DNA from: JBGTFE01 sp036403235
GTDB lineage: Bacteria > Acidobacteriota > Blastocatellia > Pyrinomonadales > Pyrinomonadaceae
Length of the DNA stretch: 40,525 bases
Assembly (NCBI GenBank): GCA_036403235.1
Contig: DASWRI010000072.1
Span: 1 to 40,525 of the forward strand
Reading direction: 5' to 3'
A program made the translations under genes and the position numbers. A model generated the notes under the pieces. It worked only from the letters and a program-made list of their open reading frames with translations. It was not told the origin of the DNA and made no database searches. This document shows positions 22,424 to 31,048 of the stretch, piece after piece. Each line of letters starts with the position of its first letter. Within the stretch, counting starts at the first letter, position 1.

Positions 22424-24451
22424 CTACCAGACGTTACACGGCTTCGGACTGACCATCTTGTCGCCGACTTTGCAGGCGAATGCCTCGGCAAACTGCGACA
22501 TATTCGAAAGCGGGCCGTTGACGCGGAATTCCGAGATGGAGTGCGGGTCGGTTTGAACGAGCAGACGCTTGTATTCGGCGCGGTCGTTTTCCGCCCAGAC
22601 TTGTCCCCAGCCAAGAAAGAAGCGCTGTTCGGCCGTGAAACCGTCGACGTCTGCCGGTCGCGGCTTGCCTTCGAGCGATTTTTTGAAAGCATCGTAAGCG
22701 ATTGAAAGACCGCCCAAATCCGCCAGGTTTTCGCCCAGGGTTAAGCCGCCGTTGATAAACAAACCTTTTTCGACTTCGTAGCCGCTGAATTGTTTCGAAA
22801 CGCAGTCTGCTTTTTCCTCGAATTTCTTGCGGTCTTCGTCAGTCCACCACATTTTCAAATTGCCCGCGCCGTCGTAGCGGCTGCCCGAATCGTCGAAACC
22901 GTGCGTCAATTCGTGACCGATGACCGCGCCGATTGCGCCGTAATTGAGCGCGTCGTCGGCTTTGAAATCAAAAAACGGCGGCTGCAGAATCGCGGCCGGA
23001 AACGTGATGTCGTTGTAGTTCGAATTATAATAAGCGTTGACGGTCGCGGCGGTCGTGTTCCATCGCTTTTTGTCCGGCGCTTTGCCGATGTCCTGCAAAT
23101 CGCGCGTGATTAAAAATTCGTTCGTGTGAATCGCATTGTTAAAGTAGGATTTTTTGTCGACGTTTAATCCGGCGTAACCACGCATATTGTTCGGATAACC
23201 GATTTTGCGCTGAATCATTTCGAGTTTTGCGAGCGCCTGTTTGCGCGTCGCTTCCGACATCCAGTCGAGCTTGTTGATGTGCTCGCGATACGATGCGAAA
23301 AGATTGTCGATAAGCTCGTCCATCCGCTTTTTCATTTCCGGCGTGAAATTCTTTTTGACATATTGCTCGCCGAGCGCTTCGCCGAGCGAATTGTCGGTCG
23401 CGCGCGTGCAGCGACGCCAGCGCGGCATCTGCTCGGTCGTGCCGCTCAGGACTTTGCCGTTAAAATTAAAATCTTCCTCGTCGAACGCTTTCGAAAGCCG
23501 CCCGGCGAAATTACTTACCATAGTCCAGCGCAGATACGTTTTCCAGTCGTCGATGGAAACGTCCGCCAGCATCTTGTCGGCTTCCCTGAAAAAATTCGGC
23601 TCGCCCAAATTTATCTCGGTAAACGCGGGCGTTCCGAGATTTCTCGCATACGCCTGCCAGTCAAAATTCGGCATTATCTTGGCGGCTTCGGCGAGCGACA
23701 TTTTGTTGTAATAATTTTTCGGGTCGCGCAGCTCGACCGGCGAATTTGAAGCGAGCGCAAGCCGCATCTCCATCTTCATAACACGGTCGGCGTTGGCCTT
23801 GGCCTGTGCGGGCTTATCGCCGAGTAGCTCGAACATTTTCTGGACGTGCGCGATATATTTTCCGCGTGTTTCCTTCGATTTATCGTCCGTGTTCGTGTAA
23901 TAGTCCTTGTTCGGCAGACCTAAGCCGCTCTGATACACGTTGGCAATATTCATCGAGCTGTTTTCCTCGTCGAGATACGCGGCGAATTGAAAGACCGCGC
24001 CCGCGCCGATGCGGTGCATTTTGGCGATGACGGCCTGCAAATCCTTTGTGTTTTTTATCTTCTTTATTTGCTTGAAATAAGGCTCAAGCGGTTTGGCGCC
24101 CGCTTTCTCAATCGCGTTCAAATCCATGCAGGCGGCGTAATAATCACCGATGAGCTGTTCGCTCGAACCTTTTGCGACGCTGGTGTTTTTCATCGCCGAT
24201 TCGAGCAAATCACGCGAGTTTTCGCGCGTTCTGGTGATTAAAATGTCCCATGTTCCCCACGACGGAAACGCCGCCGGAATCTCGGACGTTTTCAGCCAGT
24301 TCCCGTTTGTGTATTGATAAAAATTGGTGCAGGCCTCGACGGACGTGTCCATCCGGCTGATGTTAAAACCGGAATTTTGCGCAAACGTCGTCGCGCAGAA
24401 TACAAGTAGCGCGAAGCCTGCTCCGATTTTGCGAAGCAAATTGATAGTCAC
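22424..24451 (-). CDS. M13 family (neprilysin/PepO-type) metallopeptidase
   Basis: This 675-residue zinc peptidase of the M13 family acts on peptides outside the cytoplasm. A signal peptide (about 1-24, cleavage after TTFA) leads to an N-terminal M13 domain. The C-terminal catalytic domain has NAYYN (472-476), HELTH (513-517) with the two zinc histidines, and ENLAD (574-578) with the third zinc ligand Glu574 and Asp578. The C-terminus CKVGDKMVSPKPCNVW is the typical C.VW ending. The start codon is GTG, supported by an AAGGAG eight bases upstream. Length and motifs suggest an active enzyme. Confidence 0.96.
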   Translation of the reverse strand: MTINLLRKIGAGFALLVFCATTFAQNSGFNISRMDTSVEACTNFYQYTNGNWLKTSEIPAAFPSWGTWDILITRTRENSRDLLESAMKNTSVAKGSSEQLIGDYYAACMDLNAIEKAGAKPLEPYFKQIKKIKNTKDLQAVIAKMHRIGAGAVFQFAAYLDEENSSMNIANVYQSGLGLPNKDYYTNTDDKSKETRGKYIAHVQKMFELLGDKPAQAKANADRVMKMEMRLALASNSPVELRDPKNYYNKMSLAEAAKIMPNFDWQAYARNLGTPAFTEINLGEPNFFREADKMLADVSIDDWKTYLRWTMVSNFAGRLSKAFDEEDFNFNGKVLSGTTEQMPRWRRCTRATDNSLGEALGEQYVKKNFTPEMKKRMDELIDNLFASYREHINKLDWMSEATRKQALAKLEMIQRKIGYPNNMRGYAGLNVDKKSYFNNAIHTNEFLITRDLQDIGKAPDKKRWNTTAATVNAYYNSNYNDITFPAAILQPPFFDFKADDALNYGAIGAVIGHELTHGFDDSGSRYDGAGNLKMWWTDEDRKKFEEKADCVSKQFSGYEVEKGLFINGGLTLGENLADLGGLSIAYDAFKKSLEGKPRPADVDGFTAEQRFFLGWGQVWAENDRAEYKRLLVQTDPHSISEFRVNGPLSNMSQFAEAFACKVGDKMVSPKPCNVW

Positions 24452-24552
24452 TCTTTTTTCTCCTTATAAATGAAAAGATAAACCGAAGTTTGATGCTGTT
24501 ATTACGAAAGATTCGAGATTTTGTTTTGAAACTTGAAAATCCGGCTTTTTAT

Positions 24553-24999
24553 TCACCTTGAAAATATAAAATAGCCGGCCAGAACGGGAACGCCGAGCGC
24601 TAAAAATACAATCAAAGACGAGCCGACCAGCGAAAAAATCCACGCCGCTTTTCCCGCTTGAATTTTTAAAATTTTTAAGAAAATCACTTTGCAGAGCGCT
24701 AAAAATAAAGGAAAAAACAAAATCCCGAAAATCAAAGCCGCCCACAGCGCGAGCTCGCCATGACGATATTTATCAATCGCACCGTCAAAAACGAACATAA
24801 AAATCAAAAGGCCTATCACAAACAGCACCGCAAAGCCTGCGAAAAAGCCAATCGCATTGGTCACGACCGCAAAGGCCAGAGATTTTCCAAAATTCGCCCA
24901 GTTCATTTTGCTCAGCCAAATCGCTTCGACCAGAGTTAAACCGAAAACGAACAGAAAAAATATCAGAATAATAATCCATTCCCACGCAGAAGCGGACAT
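24553..24999 (-). CDS. Four-helix integral membrane protein, unknown
   Basis: The 148-residue product has four hydrophobic segments at about 8-28, 40-68, 84-108 and 120-145. The loops are short and charged, and there is no cleavable signal. I do not recognise a family. An AGAGGTG ribosome site five bases before the ATG at 24999 supports this start rather than the GTG at 25005. It lies between the M13 peptidase and a lipoprotein gene on the same strand, but a strong terminator upstream suggests its own promoter. Confidence 0.75.
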   Translation of the reverse strand: MSASAWEWIIILIFFLFVFGLTLVEAIWLSKMNWANFGKSLAFAVVTNAIGFFAGFAVLFVIGLLIFMFVFDGAIDKYRHGELALWAALIFGILFFPLFLALCKVIFLKILKIQAGKAAWIFSLVGSSLIVFLALGVPVLAGYFIFSR

Positions 25000-25079
25000 T
25001 TTCACCTCTTATAAAAATTTATTTAATCGCAAAATCCTGAAATGTGCCGCGATTATACCAGCGATTGCTTAAAAACAGA

Positions 25080-25119
25080 AAAGCGAGGCTGAAATGTTTG
25101 AATATTTCAGCCTCGCTTT
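25080..25119 (-). terminator. Intrinsic terminator of the lipoprotein gene
   Basis: A perfect 16-bp stem (AAAGCGAGGCTGAAAT at 25080-25095 with its complement at 25104-25119) has an 8-base loop. On the minus strand it is followed by TTTTCTGTTTTT. It lies 40 bases after the lipoprotein stop. Confidence 0.88.
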
Positions 25120-25158
25120 GCCGGCAAATAAAACGCGTAACAATTTTTTTATCGTCTT

Positions 25159-25863
25159 TTATTTCTCGTTTTTCGGTTTTTTCGGCGAGTAAATTTGCAG
25201 ATTTTTACTTAAATTTTTCGGTGAAGCGGTTTCTGCGGGCGTTTCTTTGGCGGCGGGCTGCTCTTTCGGTTTCGTGTCTGTTTCGGGTTTTATTACTGTC
25301 GGCTGCTCGACGATTTCGACCGCCGGCGTCGGTTGCGTTTGAATTGTCTGATTATTGTTTTGCGCCGGCTGCGGCGCGGTCGTGACGGGCGGCAGAGATT
25401 TTATCGAGATGCTCGGCGACGTCTGGTTTTCCGAGTTATTATAAACGGGAACTTCCTTTGTCAGCTCGTCGGGCGAGGCTCTTAAAATCGCGTTCATCGT
25501 GTTTTCCGAAAGGCTTTTGACCGAACCGTTGGCGCCGTAGATGATGATTTGTTTCGAGCCGTTGGCCGAGGTGTTGATAGCAATGAATTTTATGTTCGGC
25601 AGATTGTTGTAGAACTGCTTTTCGACTTTGTTGCCAAAATCGTCGTGCGTAATCTCTACTCTGGAAAGATTATCGGCTAAATATTTGTTTTCCTTTAAGC
25701 TTATTCCCGAAGATTTTAATAGTTTTTCTTTTTCTTCGACCGATAAATCGTCGATTATAATTTCTTCCGTGTTGGCGTCGCCGACGTGTTTTCCAAAACG
25801 CGAGCACGACGAAACAAAGCATGAGAGCGCAAATATTAACAGAAAACAAAGTTTGAATTTCAT
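25159..25863 (-). CDS. Putative lipoprotein with Pro/Thr/Gln-rich tail
   Basis: The 234-residue product has a lipoprotein signal with lipobox VSSC (Cys20), so it is probably lipid-anchored. Residues 30-145 form a small folded domain (EEIIIDDLSVEEKEKLLKSS, then KQIIIYGANGSVKSLSENTM). The rest is low-complexity, rich in Pro, Thr, Gln, Lys and Glu, as in cell-envelope proteins that span periplasm or peptidoglycan. No family is recognised. A terminator lies downstream. The 274-base gap upstream holds a heptad hairpin and no other gene. Confidence 0.78.
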   Translation of the reverse strand: MKFKLCFLLIFALSCFVSSCSRFGKHVGDANTEEIIIDDLSVEEKEKLLKSSGISLKENKYLADNLSRVEITHDDFGNKVEKQFYNNLPNIKFIAINTSANGSKQIIIYGANGSVKSLSENTMNAILRASPDELTKEVPVYNNSENQTSPSISIKSLPPVTTAPQPAQNNNQTIQTQPTPAVEIVEQPTVIKPETDTKPKEQPAAKETPAETASPKNLSKNLQIYSPKKPKNEK

Positions 25864-25980
25864 ATTTTTATGAACAAAAGAAGTGTTTGAAGATGCGCGG
25901 AAGATTTATAAAGTGAAAGGCGCGAGTCCTTTGCCTCACAATTGTTTATAGCAGAAATTTGCCTCCGAAGTCAACGAAAA

Positions 25981-26042
25981 TAACTGCAAACTGCAAACTG
26001 AAAGTCTGTTCTCAGCTTGCAGTTTGCAGCTTGCAGTTTTAA
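25981..26042. repeat. Heptad hairpin element (AACTGCA)n
   Basis: AACTGCA, AACTGCA and AACTGAA form the left arm; CTTGCAG, TTTGCAG and CTTGCAG TTTT form the right arm, an imperfect reverse complement. It lies between the ybdK-like gene and the lipoprotein gene (both minus strand). Nothing else is seen in this 274-base gap except AT-rich sequence near 25864-25910. Confidence 0.85.
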
Positions 26043-26137
26043 TTGACCGTTATCGCGTCCCCGCGTTTTTGGGAATAAAGTTTTGCAGATTTTCGCTCGA
26101 TTTTTTCGGTCGAACCAATCTTGTCGGTCTGGATTTG

Positions 26138-27259
26138 TTAAGCAAAGCACTTTTCCGGAACATTTTCCATCGTGTTCTTGATGAGCATATCGACGACCGG
26201 CTCAAATTTTTCGCCCGCTTCGTGATAAACCTTTAACTGCTCGTCGGCCGAAGTGCCGCGTTCGAGAATGTGATGAATATGCTCGATTTCCTTGCGCGAG
26301 TCCAATTCATCGACGACGTCGTCGACAAATTCGAGCAGCTCGCGAATCAAATCTTTGACCGGAACTTCCTTCTGCTTTCCTAAATCGAGCAGTTTTCCGT
26401 CGAGACCGTAGCGGACGGCGCGCCATTTGTTTTCCTGAATCAAGCGGCGATGATAAAGCCGAAAGCCGAGATTTTTATCAATCAAAATCGTCAGTTTTGC
26501 GACAATCGCCTGGAAAAGCGCGGCGACGGCGATGGTATCGTCGACGCGCGTCGGGATGTCGCAGATGCGGAATTCGAGCGTCGGAAACAGGTGATGCGGG
26601 CGAACGTCCCACCAGATTTTTGAGCCGTCCTGGATGCAGTTCATCTTAACGAGCAAATCGACGTATCCCTGAAACTGCTGGTAAGACTCGAAATGGTCGG
26701 GAATGTCGGTGCGCGGGAATTTTTTGAAAACTTCTGAGCGATACGATTTCAATCCGGTGTTAAAGCCGAGCCAGAACGGCGAAGAAGTCGTCATCGCGAG
26801 AACGTGCGGCAGAAAATAGCGCGCGGCGTTCATAATGTGAATCCGGCGGTCTAAATCGGCGATTCCGACATGAACGTGAACGCCGAAAATCAAAAGGCTG
26901 CGCGCGACCATCTGCAGCTCGTCGACCAATAATTTATAACGGTCGGCTTCAAAAATCGTCTGGTCGGACCATTTTGAAAACGGGTGCGTCGAAGCGGCGG
27001 CGATGGCCATTCCCTTTTGGCGTGCGAGCGAAGAAATGATACAACGCAGTTGCGTGATATCTTCGCGCGCTTCCTGTATGTTGGCGCAGACGCCCGTGCC
27101 GACTTCAATCATCGATTGAATCATTTCCGGCTTGATTTTCTCGCCGAGAAGCATTTTGCCCTCGTCCAGAATCTCCGAGACGTGCGAGCGCAGCTCGCGC
27201 GTGACCGGGTCAACAATCTGAAATTCTTCTTCGATACCGAGCGTGAATTGTTCAAACAT
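26138..27259 (-). CDS. ybdK: YbdK-type carboxylate-amine ligase (GCS2 family)
   Basis: The 373-residue protein belongs to the glutamate-cysteine ligase family 2. The N-terminus FTLGIEEEFQIVDPVTREL carries the EEE metal and substrate motif. IEVGTGVCANIQEAREDI, LLIFGVHVHVGIAD and the C-terminal TLEFRICDIPTRVDDT and FRLYHRRLIQENKWRA are family hallmarks. Members couple ATP hydrolysis to amide-bond formation; E. coli YbdK has only weak gamma-glutamylcysteine synthetase activity, and the true substrate is unclear. It follows the PilZ gene on the same strand, separated by a heptad element that ends six bases before its ATG. Confidence 0.93.
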   Translation of the reverse strand: MFEQFTLGIEEEFQIVDPVTRELRSHVSEILDEGKMLLGEKIKPEMIQSMIEVGTGVCANIQEAREDITQLRCIISSLARQKGMAIAAASTHPFSKWSDQTIFEADRYKLLVDELQMVARSLLIFGVHVHVGIADLDRRIHIMNAARYFLPHVLAMTTSSPFWLGFNTGLKSYRSEVFKKFPRTDIPDHFESYQQFQGYVDLLVKMNCIQDGSKIWWDVRPHHLFPTLEFRICDIPTRVDDTIAVAALFQAIVAKLTILIDKNLGFRLYHRRLIQENKWRAVRYGLDGKLLDLGKQKEVPVKDLIRELLEFVDDVVDELDSRKEIEHIHHILERGTSADEQLKVYHEAGEKFEPVVDMLIKNTMENVPEKCFA

Positions 27260-27265
27260 AATTTT

Positions 27266-27367
27266 GTCAGTAGTCAGTGGTCGGTGGTCAGCGGTCAGTT
27301 AAGATTAAATCGAGTTCCAAAATTTAGTTCAACCTGCAACTGACCGCTGACCGCTGCCCACTGATAA
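27266..27367. repeat. Heptad-repeat hairpin element between PilZ and ybdK-like genes
   Basis: Plus-strand left arm: GTCAGTA, GTCAGTG, GTCGGTG, GTCAGCG, GTCAGTT. The right arm is CTGACCGCTGACCGCTGCC with CACTGATAAC. About 40 bases separate the arms. On the minus (coding) strand the TGACCAC-type arm again precedes the downstream gene's ATG by a few AT-rich bases, the same orientation as in the nuo cluster. Confidence 0.88.
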
Positions 27368-27368
27368 C

Positions 27369-27701
27369 TTATTCTAAATCTAATTCTTTAACGAGTAAAT
27401 TCCTGTCCGCGTCCGAAAGATTTTGAAACCGCACGCCGACGCCCTGACCGGGGTCGGTATAGGCGACGATGCCGTCGAGCGCGACTTCCCGGCCGCCGAT
27501 GGTCAGGCGCATCGAGATTAGTGTTCCGTTTTCCATCTGCGCGTTGGTCGTCATATAAAGCCCGCCGACGCCGATGTCGCGCGTGTTGGCAATGCCGGTC
27601 GCGTCGCCGCCGTCAAATTTCACGTCAACTATCAACTTTTTGCGGTCAGAGTGCCGCCTTTCCGAAGGCGAAAGTGCTTCATTTGGTTCAACGGGTAACA
27701 T
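27369..27701 (-). CDS. PilZ domain protein (probable c-di-GMP receptor)
   Basis: The 110-residue single-domain protein carries both PilZ signature parts. The arginine box ERRHSDRKK lies at about 14-22, and DIGVGGLYM (42-50) corresponds to D/NxSxxG with Gly in place of Ser. The beta-barrel ends LDGIVAYTDPGQGVGVRF. PilZ domains usually bind cyclic di-GMP and switch motility, adhesion or secretion. The Ser-to-Gly change may alter affinity. An AGAGGA ribosome site precedes the ATG. It is divergent from the PLP-enzyme gene, with a 221-base AT-rich gap between them. Confidence 0.9.
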   Translation of the reverse strand: MLPVEPNEALSPSERRHSDRKKLIVDVKFDGGDATGIANTRDIGVGGLYMTTNAQMENGTLISMRLTIGGREVALDGIVAYTDPGQGVGVRFQNLSDADRNLLVKELDLE

Positions 27702-27922
27702 TTTTTCCTCTTATTTTTATAGATTCGGTAGAACTACACTGACTATTGTATATATTTTTCTCCGGATTGGAAGAAATATTTTTGAAAATCAGTTTGGTTT
27801 GCAATTTTCTTTCTGGCAAGTTACCATAATTTCTCGTTAAATAAAGACTTTTATTAGCCTAAATCGTATAAATTAAGTTAGAATTTGTAAGGCTTTATAT
27901 TTTAAATTATCTTCGTTTTTCT

Positions 27923-29056
27923 ATGGGCTTTTCGACGATTGCAATACACGCGGGCAACGAACCGGACGCGGCTACAGGCGCGGTCAGCGTGCCGATTTAT
28001 CAAACCTCGACCTACGCGCAGGACGGCCTCGGGCGTCACAAGGGCTACGAATACGCGCGAACGCAAAACCCGACCCGTTCGGCGCTCGAAAGAAATATCG
28101 CCGCGCTCGAAAACGCAAAATTCGGCTACGCTTTCGCTTCCGGAATGGCGGCCACCGATACCGTCTTAAAGCTCGTAAAATCAGGCGAGCACGTGATTTT
28201 AGGCGACAACACATACGGCGGAACATATCGTTTGTTCAGCCGTATTTTAGTAAATTACGGCGTCGAATTCGATTTGGTTGATACGACGGACGCGACTAAC
28301 GTCGAAAAAGCATTCAAGCCGAATACGAAAATGGTTTTTGTCGAAACGCCGACCAATCCCGTCATGAGCGTTACCGATTTGCAGGCGGTTTCGGAAATCG
28401 CCCACGCCAACGGCGCGCGCGTCGTCTGCGACAATACGTTTATGTCGCCTTATTTGCAGCAGCCGATAAATTTCGGCGTCGATATCGTCGTGCATTCGAC
28501 GACGAAATATTTAAACGGTCATTCGGACAGCATCGGCGGTTTTGTTGCCTTGAACAACGAAGAAGACGCCGAATGGATTCAGTTCGTCCAAAACAGCGTC
28601 GGCGCGATTCTTTCGCCGTTCGATTCATTTCTGGTCTTGCGCGGCACGAAAACTCTGGCCGTGCGGATGGAAAAACACGACGAAAACGGGCGCGCCGTGG
28701 CGAATTTTTTAATCGAGCACCCGAATGTGCAGAAAGTTTATTATCCGGGACTCGTTTCGCACCCGCAGCACGAGCTCGCCAAACGCCAGCAGAAAGGCTT
28801 CGGCGGCATGGTCGCGTTTGAGACGGGCTCGTTGGAAAACGCAAAGAAAGTTTTGGAAAACGTCAAACTCTGCACTTTAGCCGAAAGCCTCGGCGGCGTT
28901 GAAAGTTTGATTTCGCATCCGGCGACGATGACGCACGCTTCAGTTCCGCCCGAAAAACGCGAAAAATTAGGAATTACCGACGGCCTTGTGCGCGTTTCGG
29001 TCGGCATCGAAGACGTCGAAGATATTATTTCCGATTTAGATCAGGCGCTTAGTTAG
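27923..29056 (+). CDS. Cystathionine gamma-synthase/lyase-type PLP enzyme
   Basis: This 377-residue enzyme belongs to the Cys/Met-metabolism PLP family (cystathionine gamma-synthase, gamma-lyase and homocysteine-forming sulfhydrylases). Lys195 in HSTTKYLNGHSD forms the Schiff base with PLP. Other family blocks are YEYARTQNPTR, FASGMAATDTVLKL and the C-terminal ESLGGVESLISHPATMTHAS. Length and the YARTQNPT motif are typical of MetB/CTH-like members, but synthase and lyase cannot be told apart by eye. The 221-base AT-rich leader shows no recognisable SAM riboswitch and no clear Shine-Dalgarno. A heptad hairpin follows. Confidence 0.92.
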   Translation: MGFSTIAIHAGNEPDAATGAVSVPIYQTSTYAQDGLGRHKGYEYARTQNPTRSALERNIAALENAKFGYAFASGMAATDTVLKLVKSGEHVILGDNTYGGTYRLFSRILVNYGVEFDLVDTTDATNVEKAFKPNTKMVFVETPTNPVMSVTDLQAVSEIAHANGARVVCDNTFMSPYLQQPINFGVDIVVHSTTKYLNGHSDSIGGFVALNNEEDAEWIQFVQNSVGAILSPFDSFLVLRGTKTLAVRMEKHDENGRAVANFLIEHPNVQKVYYPGLVSHPQHELAKRQQKGFGGMVAFETGSLENAKKVLENVKLCTLAESLGGVESLISHPATMTHASVPPEKREKLGITDGLVRVSVGIEDVEDIISDLDQALS

Positions 29057-29125
29057 TGCTAAGTATTGAGTGATAAGCGGTAAGAGCGAAAAAACTTACC
29101 ACTTGCCACTTACCGCTTACCACTC
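29057..29125. repeat. Heptad hairpin element between PLP enzyme and PP2C genes
   Basis: The right arm reads CTTACCA, CTTGCCA, CTTACCG, CTTACCA, CTC in 7-bp steps. The left arm (GTGATAAGCGGTAAGAG) is partly its complement. It ends seven bases before the phosphatase ATG at 29133. The words differ from the TGACCAC family, but the design is the same. Confidence 0.87.
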
Positions 29126-29132
29126 TAAATTT

Positions 29133-30068
29133 ATGTTTACTGTTGAAATACATGCTACGTCACACATCGGCCGCGTTCGTCGCGGCAATGAGGACAATTA
29201 TCTTTTGTTACATATTTCCGGCTCGCGGACGTGGATGAGCTCGCAGGACCCGGGCGAATTTATTATCGAATCGCAAAAATTCGACATCGACGAAAGCGGC
29301 ATCGTCCTGGCCGTTTCCGACGGAATGGGTGGCGCGCTCGCGGGCGAAGTGGCCAGCCAGATGGCGGTCGAAACCGTCAGCCAGAGATTTTTAAGCGAAG
29401 ATACGGAAAGAACTTACTCGCCCAACGATTTCAGCGAATCTTTAGTCGGAAGACTGTACAACGCAACGCTCGACGCCAATCATTTAATTCACCAGCAGGG
29501 ACGCTCCGACCCGCAGTTTAACGGGATGGGCGCGACTTTTACGGGTGTCGGCATCACGCGTGAAGCGGTCGATTTGGTTCAGGTCGGCGACTCGCGCGCA
29601 TACCTCATTCGCAATAATAAAGTTTATCAGATAACCAAAGACCAATCGCTCGTCCAGCAATTAATCGACGCCAACCAGATTTCGCCCGAAGAAGCCGAAA
29701 CGCACACTTTGAAAAACGTCATCCTCCAGGCGCTCGGCGCGCAAAACGAAATTTATCCGGTCGCCGCGCGCCTCCTTCCGCAGAGCGGCGACATTATTAT
29801 TTTGTGCAGCGACGGTCTGTCAAACAAAATCAACGGCACCGATATGCTGCGAATCGTTGCGGCTAATCCGGATCGTTTGGAGATGGCCTGCGCCGAGCTC
29901 GTCAAGGAAGCCAACGAACGCGGCGGCGAAGACAATATCACGGTGATTGTGGCAAAACTTCTCGGAGAGGATTTGACTCAATCGAGCGGCGACGAAATCA
30001 AGCTCGAAGTTCTCGATTTGGGAAACATTCACGACACAGCCGACCAGGACACGGCGGAAATTGTTTAA
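29133..30068 (+). CDS. PP2C-family protein serine/threonine phosphatase
   Basis: The 311-residue protein has the metal-dependent PPM/PP2C motifs: RRGNEDNYL (Glu20, Asp21), AVSDGMGG (61-67, with Asp63), GMGATFTGVGI, QVGDSRAYL, LCSDGLSNKI and GGEDNITVIV. All the aspartates that hold the two catalytic metals are present. Bacterial Stp/PrpC-type enzymes reverse Ser/Thr kinase signalling and often adjoin a kinase gene; none is present here. About 30 residues after the last motif are an acidic tail. The frame extends 63 bases upstream, but that part is the translated heptad element. Confidence 0.93.
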   Translation: MFTVEIHATSHIGRVRRGNEDNYLLLHISGSRTWMSSQDPGEFIIESQKFDIDESGIVLAVSDGMGGALAGEVASQMAVETVSQRFLSEDTERTYSPNDFSESLVGRLYNATLDANHLIHQQGRSDPQFNGMGATFTGVGITREAVDLVQVGDSRAYLIRNNKVYQITKDQSLVQQLIDANQISPEEAETHTLKNVILQALGAQNEIYPVAARLLPQSGDIIILCSDGLSNKINGTDMLRIVAANPDRLEMACAELVKEANERGGEDNITVIVAKLLGEDLTQSSGDEIKLEVLDLGNIHDTADQDTAEIV

Positions 30069-30139
30069 GTAAAAAGGTAAAAGGCAAAAGTAAGAAACCT
30101 GTTCTTCACTTTTGCCTTTTACCTTTTTACTTTTACCTT
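30069..30139. terminator. Heptad-like hairpin between convergent PP2C and nfeD genes
   Basis: AAAAAGGTAAAAGGCAAAAGTAAG on the left and CTTTTGCCTTTTACCTTTTTAC on the right form a long A/T-rich hairpin with about 20 bases between the arms. Both flanking genes end here, so it can serve as a bidirectional terminator. It has the 7-8-bp periodicity of the other elements. Confidence 0.75.
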
Positions 30140-30625
30140 TTATTCCTTTCTCCACTCGGGCAGCTCTTTATTATCGCCCGCCCGGCTGACGTAAATCGAA
30201 GAACCTTTGACGCGCACGACTTCGACTTTTTCGCCTTCCAGCAGAGGCGTTTCGCCGTCTTCGGGAAAAGCCGTCCAAATCGAGCCGAAAACTTTTACCG
30301 CACCTTCATTCAGCGCGCCCTTACTCGAAATCGTGACCGTTCCGATTTGCCCGGGCAGGGAAGCGACTCCGGTTTTCAACAAATCATCGTCGCCGTGCCG
30401 CAGATATTTGGCAAAAATCGTCCGCGACATTCCCGTCAGAACGATTGAAACGACGGCAAAAATCAAAAATTGCAGCCCGAAACTGCCAATGCCGAGAAAG
30501 CTCGCCAGCGCCGCCGCCAGCGCGCCGATACCAAACCAGAACAACACAAAACCAAACGTAAAAATCTCGGCGATTATTAAGACAACGCCCAAAACAATCC
30601 ACAGAATCCATGCAAATTGTTCCAT
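30140..30625 (-). CDS. NfeD family membrane protein
   Basis: The 161-residue protein has an N-terminal membrane region of hydrophobic segments (about 6-45 and 50-66) and a C-terminal OB-fold domain (about 85-150, with GQIGTVTISSKGALNEGAV and LLEGEKVEVVRVKGSSIYV). This is the short NfeD-like (NfeDI/YuaF) form. Members usually work beside a flotillin/SPFH or stomatin protein in membrane-domain organisation or quality control, but no such gene is adjacent here. Convergent with the PP2C gene. Confidence 0.88.
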   Translation of the reverse strand: MEQFAWILWIVLGVVLIIAEIFTFGFVLFWFGIGALAAALASFLGIGSFGLQFLIFAVVSIVLTGMSRTIFAKYLRHGDDDLLKTGVASLPGQIGTVTISSKGALNEGAVKVFGSIWTAFPEDGETPLLEGEKVEVVRVKGSSIYVSRAGDNKELPEWRKE

Positions 30626-30689
30626 AATTTATAATAAAAGAATTAATTTCCGCCAATAGTATTGCAATTATTTACAGATTTGTCATTAA

Positions 30690-30725
30690 TAGTTGTCAGT
30701 TGTCAGCCTTCGGCCGTCAGTCGTT
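30690..30725. repeat. Degenerate heptad element upstream of tRNA-Leu
   Basis: AGTTGTC, AGTTGTC and AGCC are followed by TTCG and GGCCGTCAGTCG. Only traces of pairing remain (GCCTTCGGC hairpin). It is a short or decayed member of the family. Confidence 0.6.
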
Positions 30726-30745
30726 ATTTATTTCCGCCTGAATCT

Positions 30746-30774
30746 TTGAACTTAACCTAAAGAAATGTTAATCT
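30746..30774 (+). promoter_or_regulatory. Candidate promoter of tRNA-Leu
   Basis: TTGAAC (30746-30751), 17 bases, then TAATCT (30769-30774). Transcription would start near the mature tRNA 5' end at 30784. The -10 match is moderate. Confidence 0.45.
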
Positions 30775-30783
30775 TTTTTTCGT

Positions 30784-30870
30784 GCTTGGGTGGCGGAATT
30801 GGTAGACGCACAGGACTTAAAATCCTGTGTCCGTAAGGGCGTGCGGGTTCGATTCCCGCCCTAAGCACCA
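30784..30870 (+). tRNA. tRNA-Leu (anticodon UAA)
   Basis: The acceptor stem GCTTGGG pairs with CCTAAGC (one G-T pair), followed by A and an encoded CCA. The D-arm GGTGGCGGAATTGGTAGACG is typical of leucine tRNAs. The anticodon arm is CAGGA-CTTAAAA-TCCTG, giving anticodon UAA. A long variable arm (TGTCCGTAAGGGCGT) and the T-arm GCGGGTTCGATTCCCGC complete the class II structure. Confidence 0.98.
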
Positions 30871-30888
30871 CTTTAGATTCAACAAGTT

Positions 30889-30916
30889 AAGGGCATCTTT
30901 CGAGATGCCCTTTTCT
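30889..30916 (+). terminator. Terminator after tRNA-Leu
   Basis: GGGCATCT (30891-30898), loop TTCG, AGATGCCC (30903-30910), then TTTT. The 8-bp GC-rich stem with a UUCG tetraloop and T-tract is a strong intrinsic terminator. Confidence 0.92.
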
Positions 30917-30927
30917 GCTTTTATAAC

Positions 30928-30953
30928 CTTTGGACACTTATTTGGACACTTTC
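30928..30953. repeat. Direct repeat TTTGGACACTT x2 downstream of tRNA
   Basis: Two adjacent copies of TTTGGACACTT occur just after the tRNA terminator. Short direct repeats at this place can be integrase arm sites or remnants of an attachment site. No second copy of the tRNA 3' end and no integrase gene is seen in the window. Confidence 0.45.
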
Positions 30954-31048
30954 AATTTCAACTATCCTCAAATGCATCTTTAATTTAGAAATAATGCTGA
31001 TTATAGTGTTGGGAAGTAAATACAATCAGCAGTTCAATTATAGTCAAA

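Noticed and set aside
27702..27922. SAM or other methionine riboswitch before the PLP enzyme
   Set aside because: The 221-base leader is AT-rich without the paired GC stems and conserved motifs of known SAM riboswitches.
29070..29132. N-terminal extension of the PP2C protein
   Set aside because: It is the translated heptad element; the ATG at 29133 gives the normal family N-terminus.
30784..30953. Complete attL/attR pair of an integrated element at tRNA-Leu
   Set aside because: No second copy of the tRNA 3' end and no integrase gene in the window; only a short direct repeat is visible.
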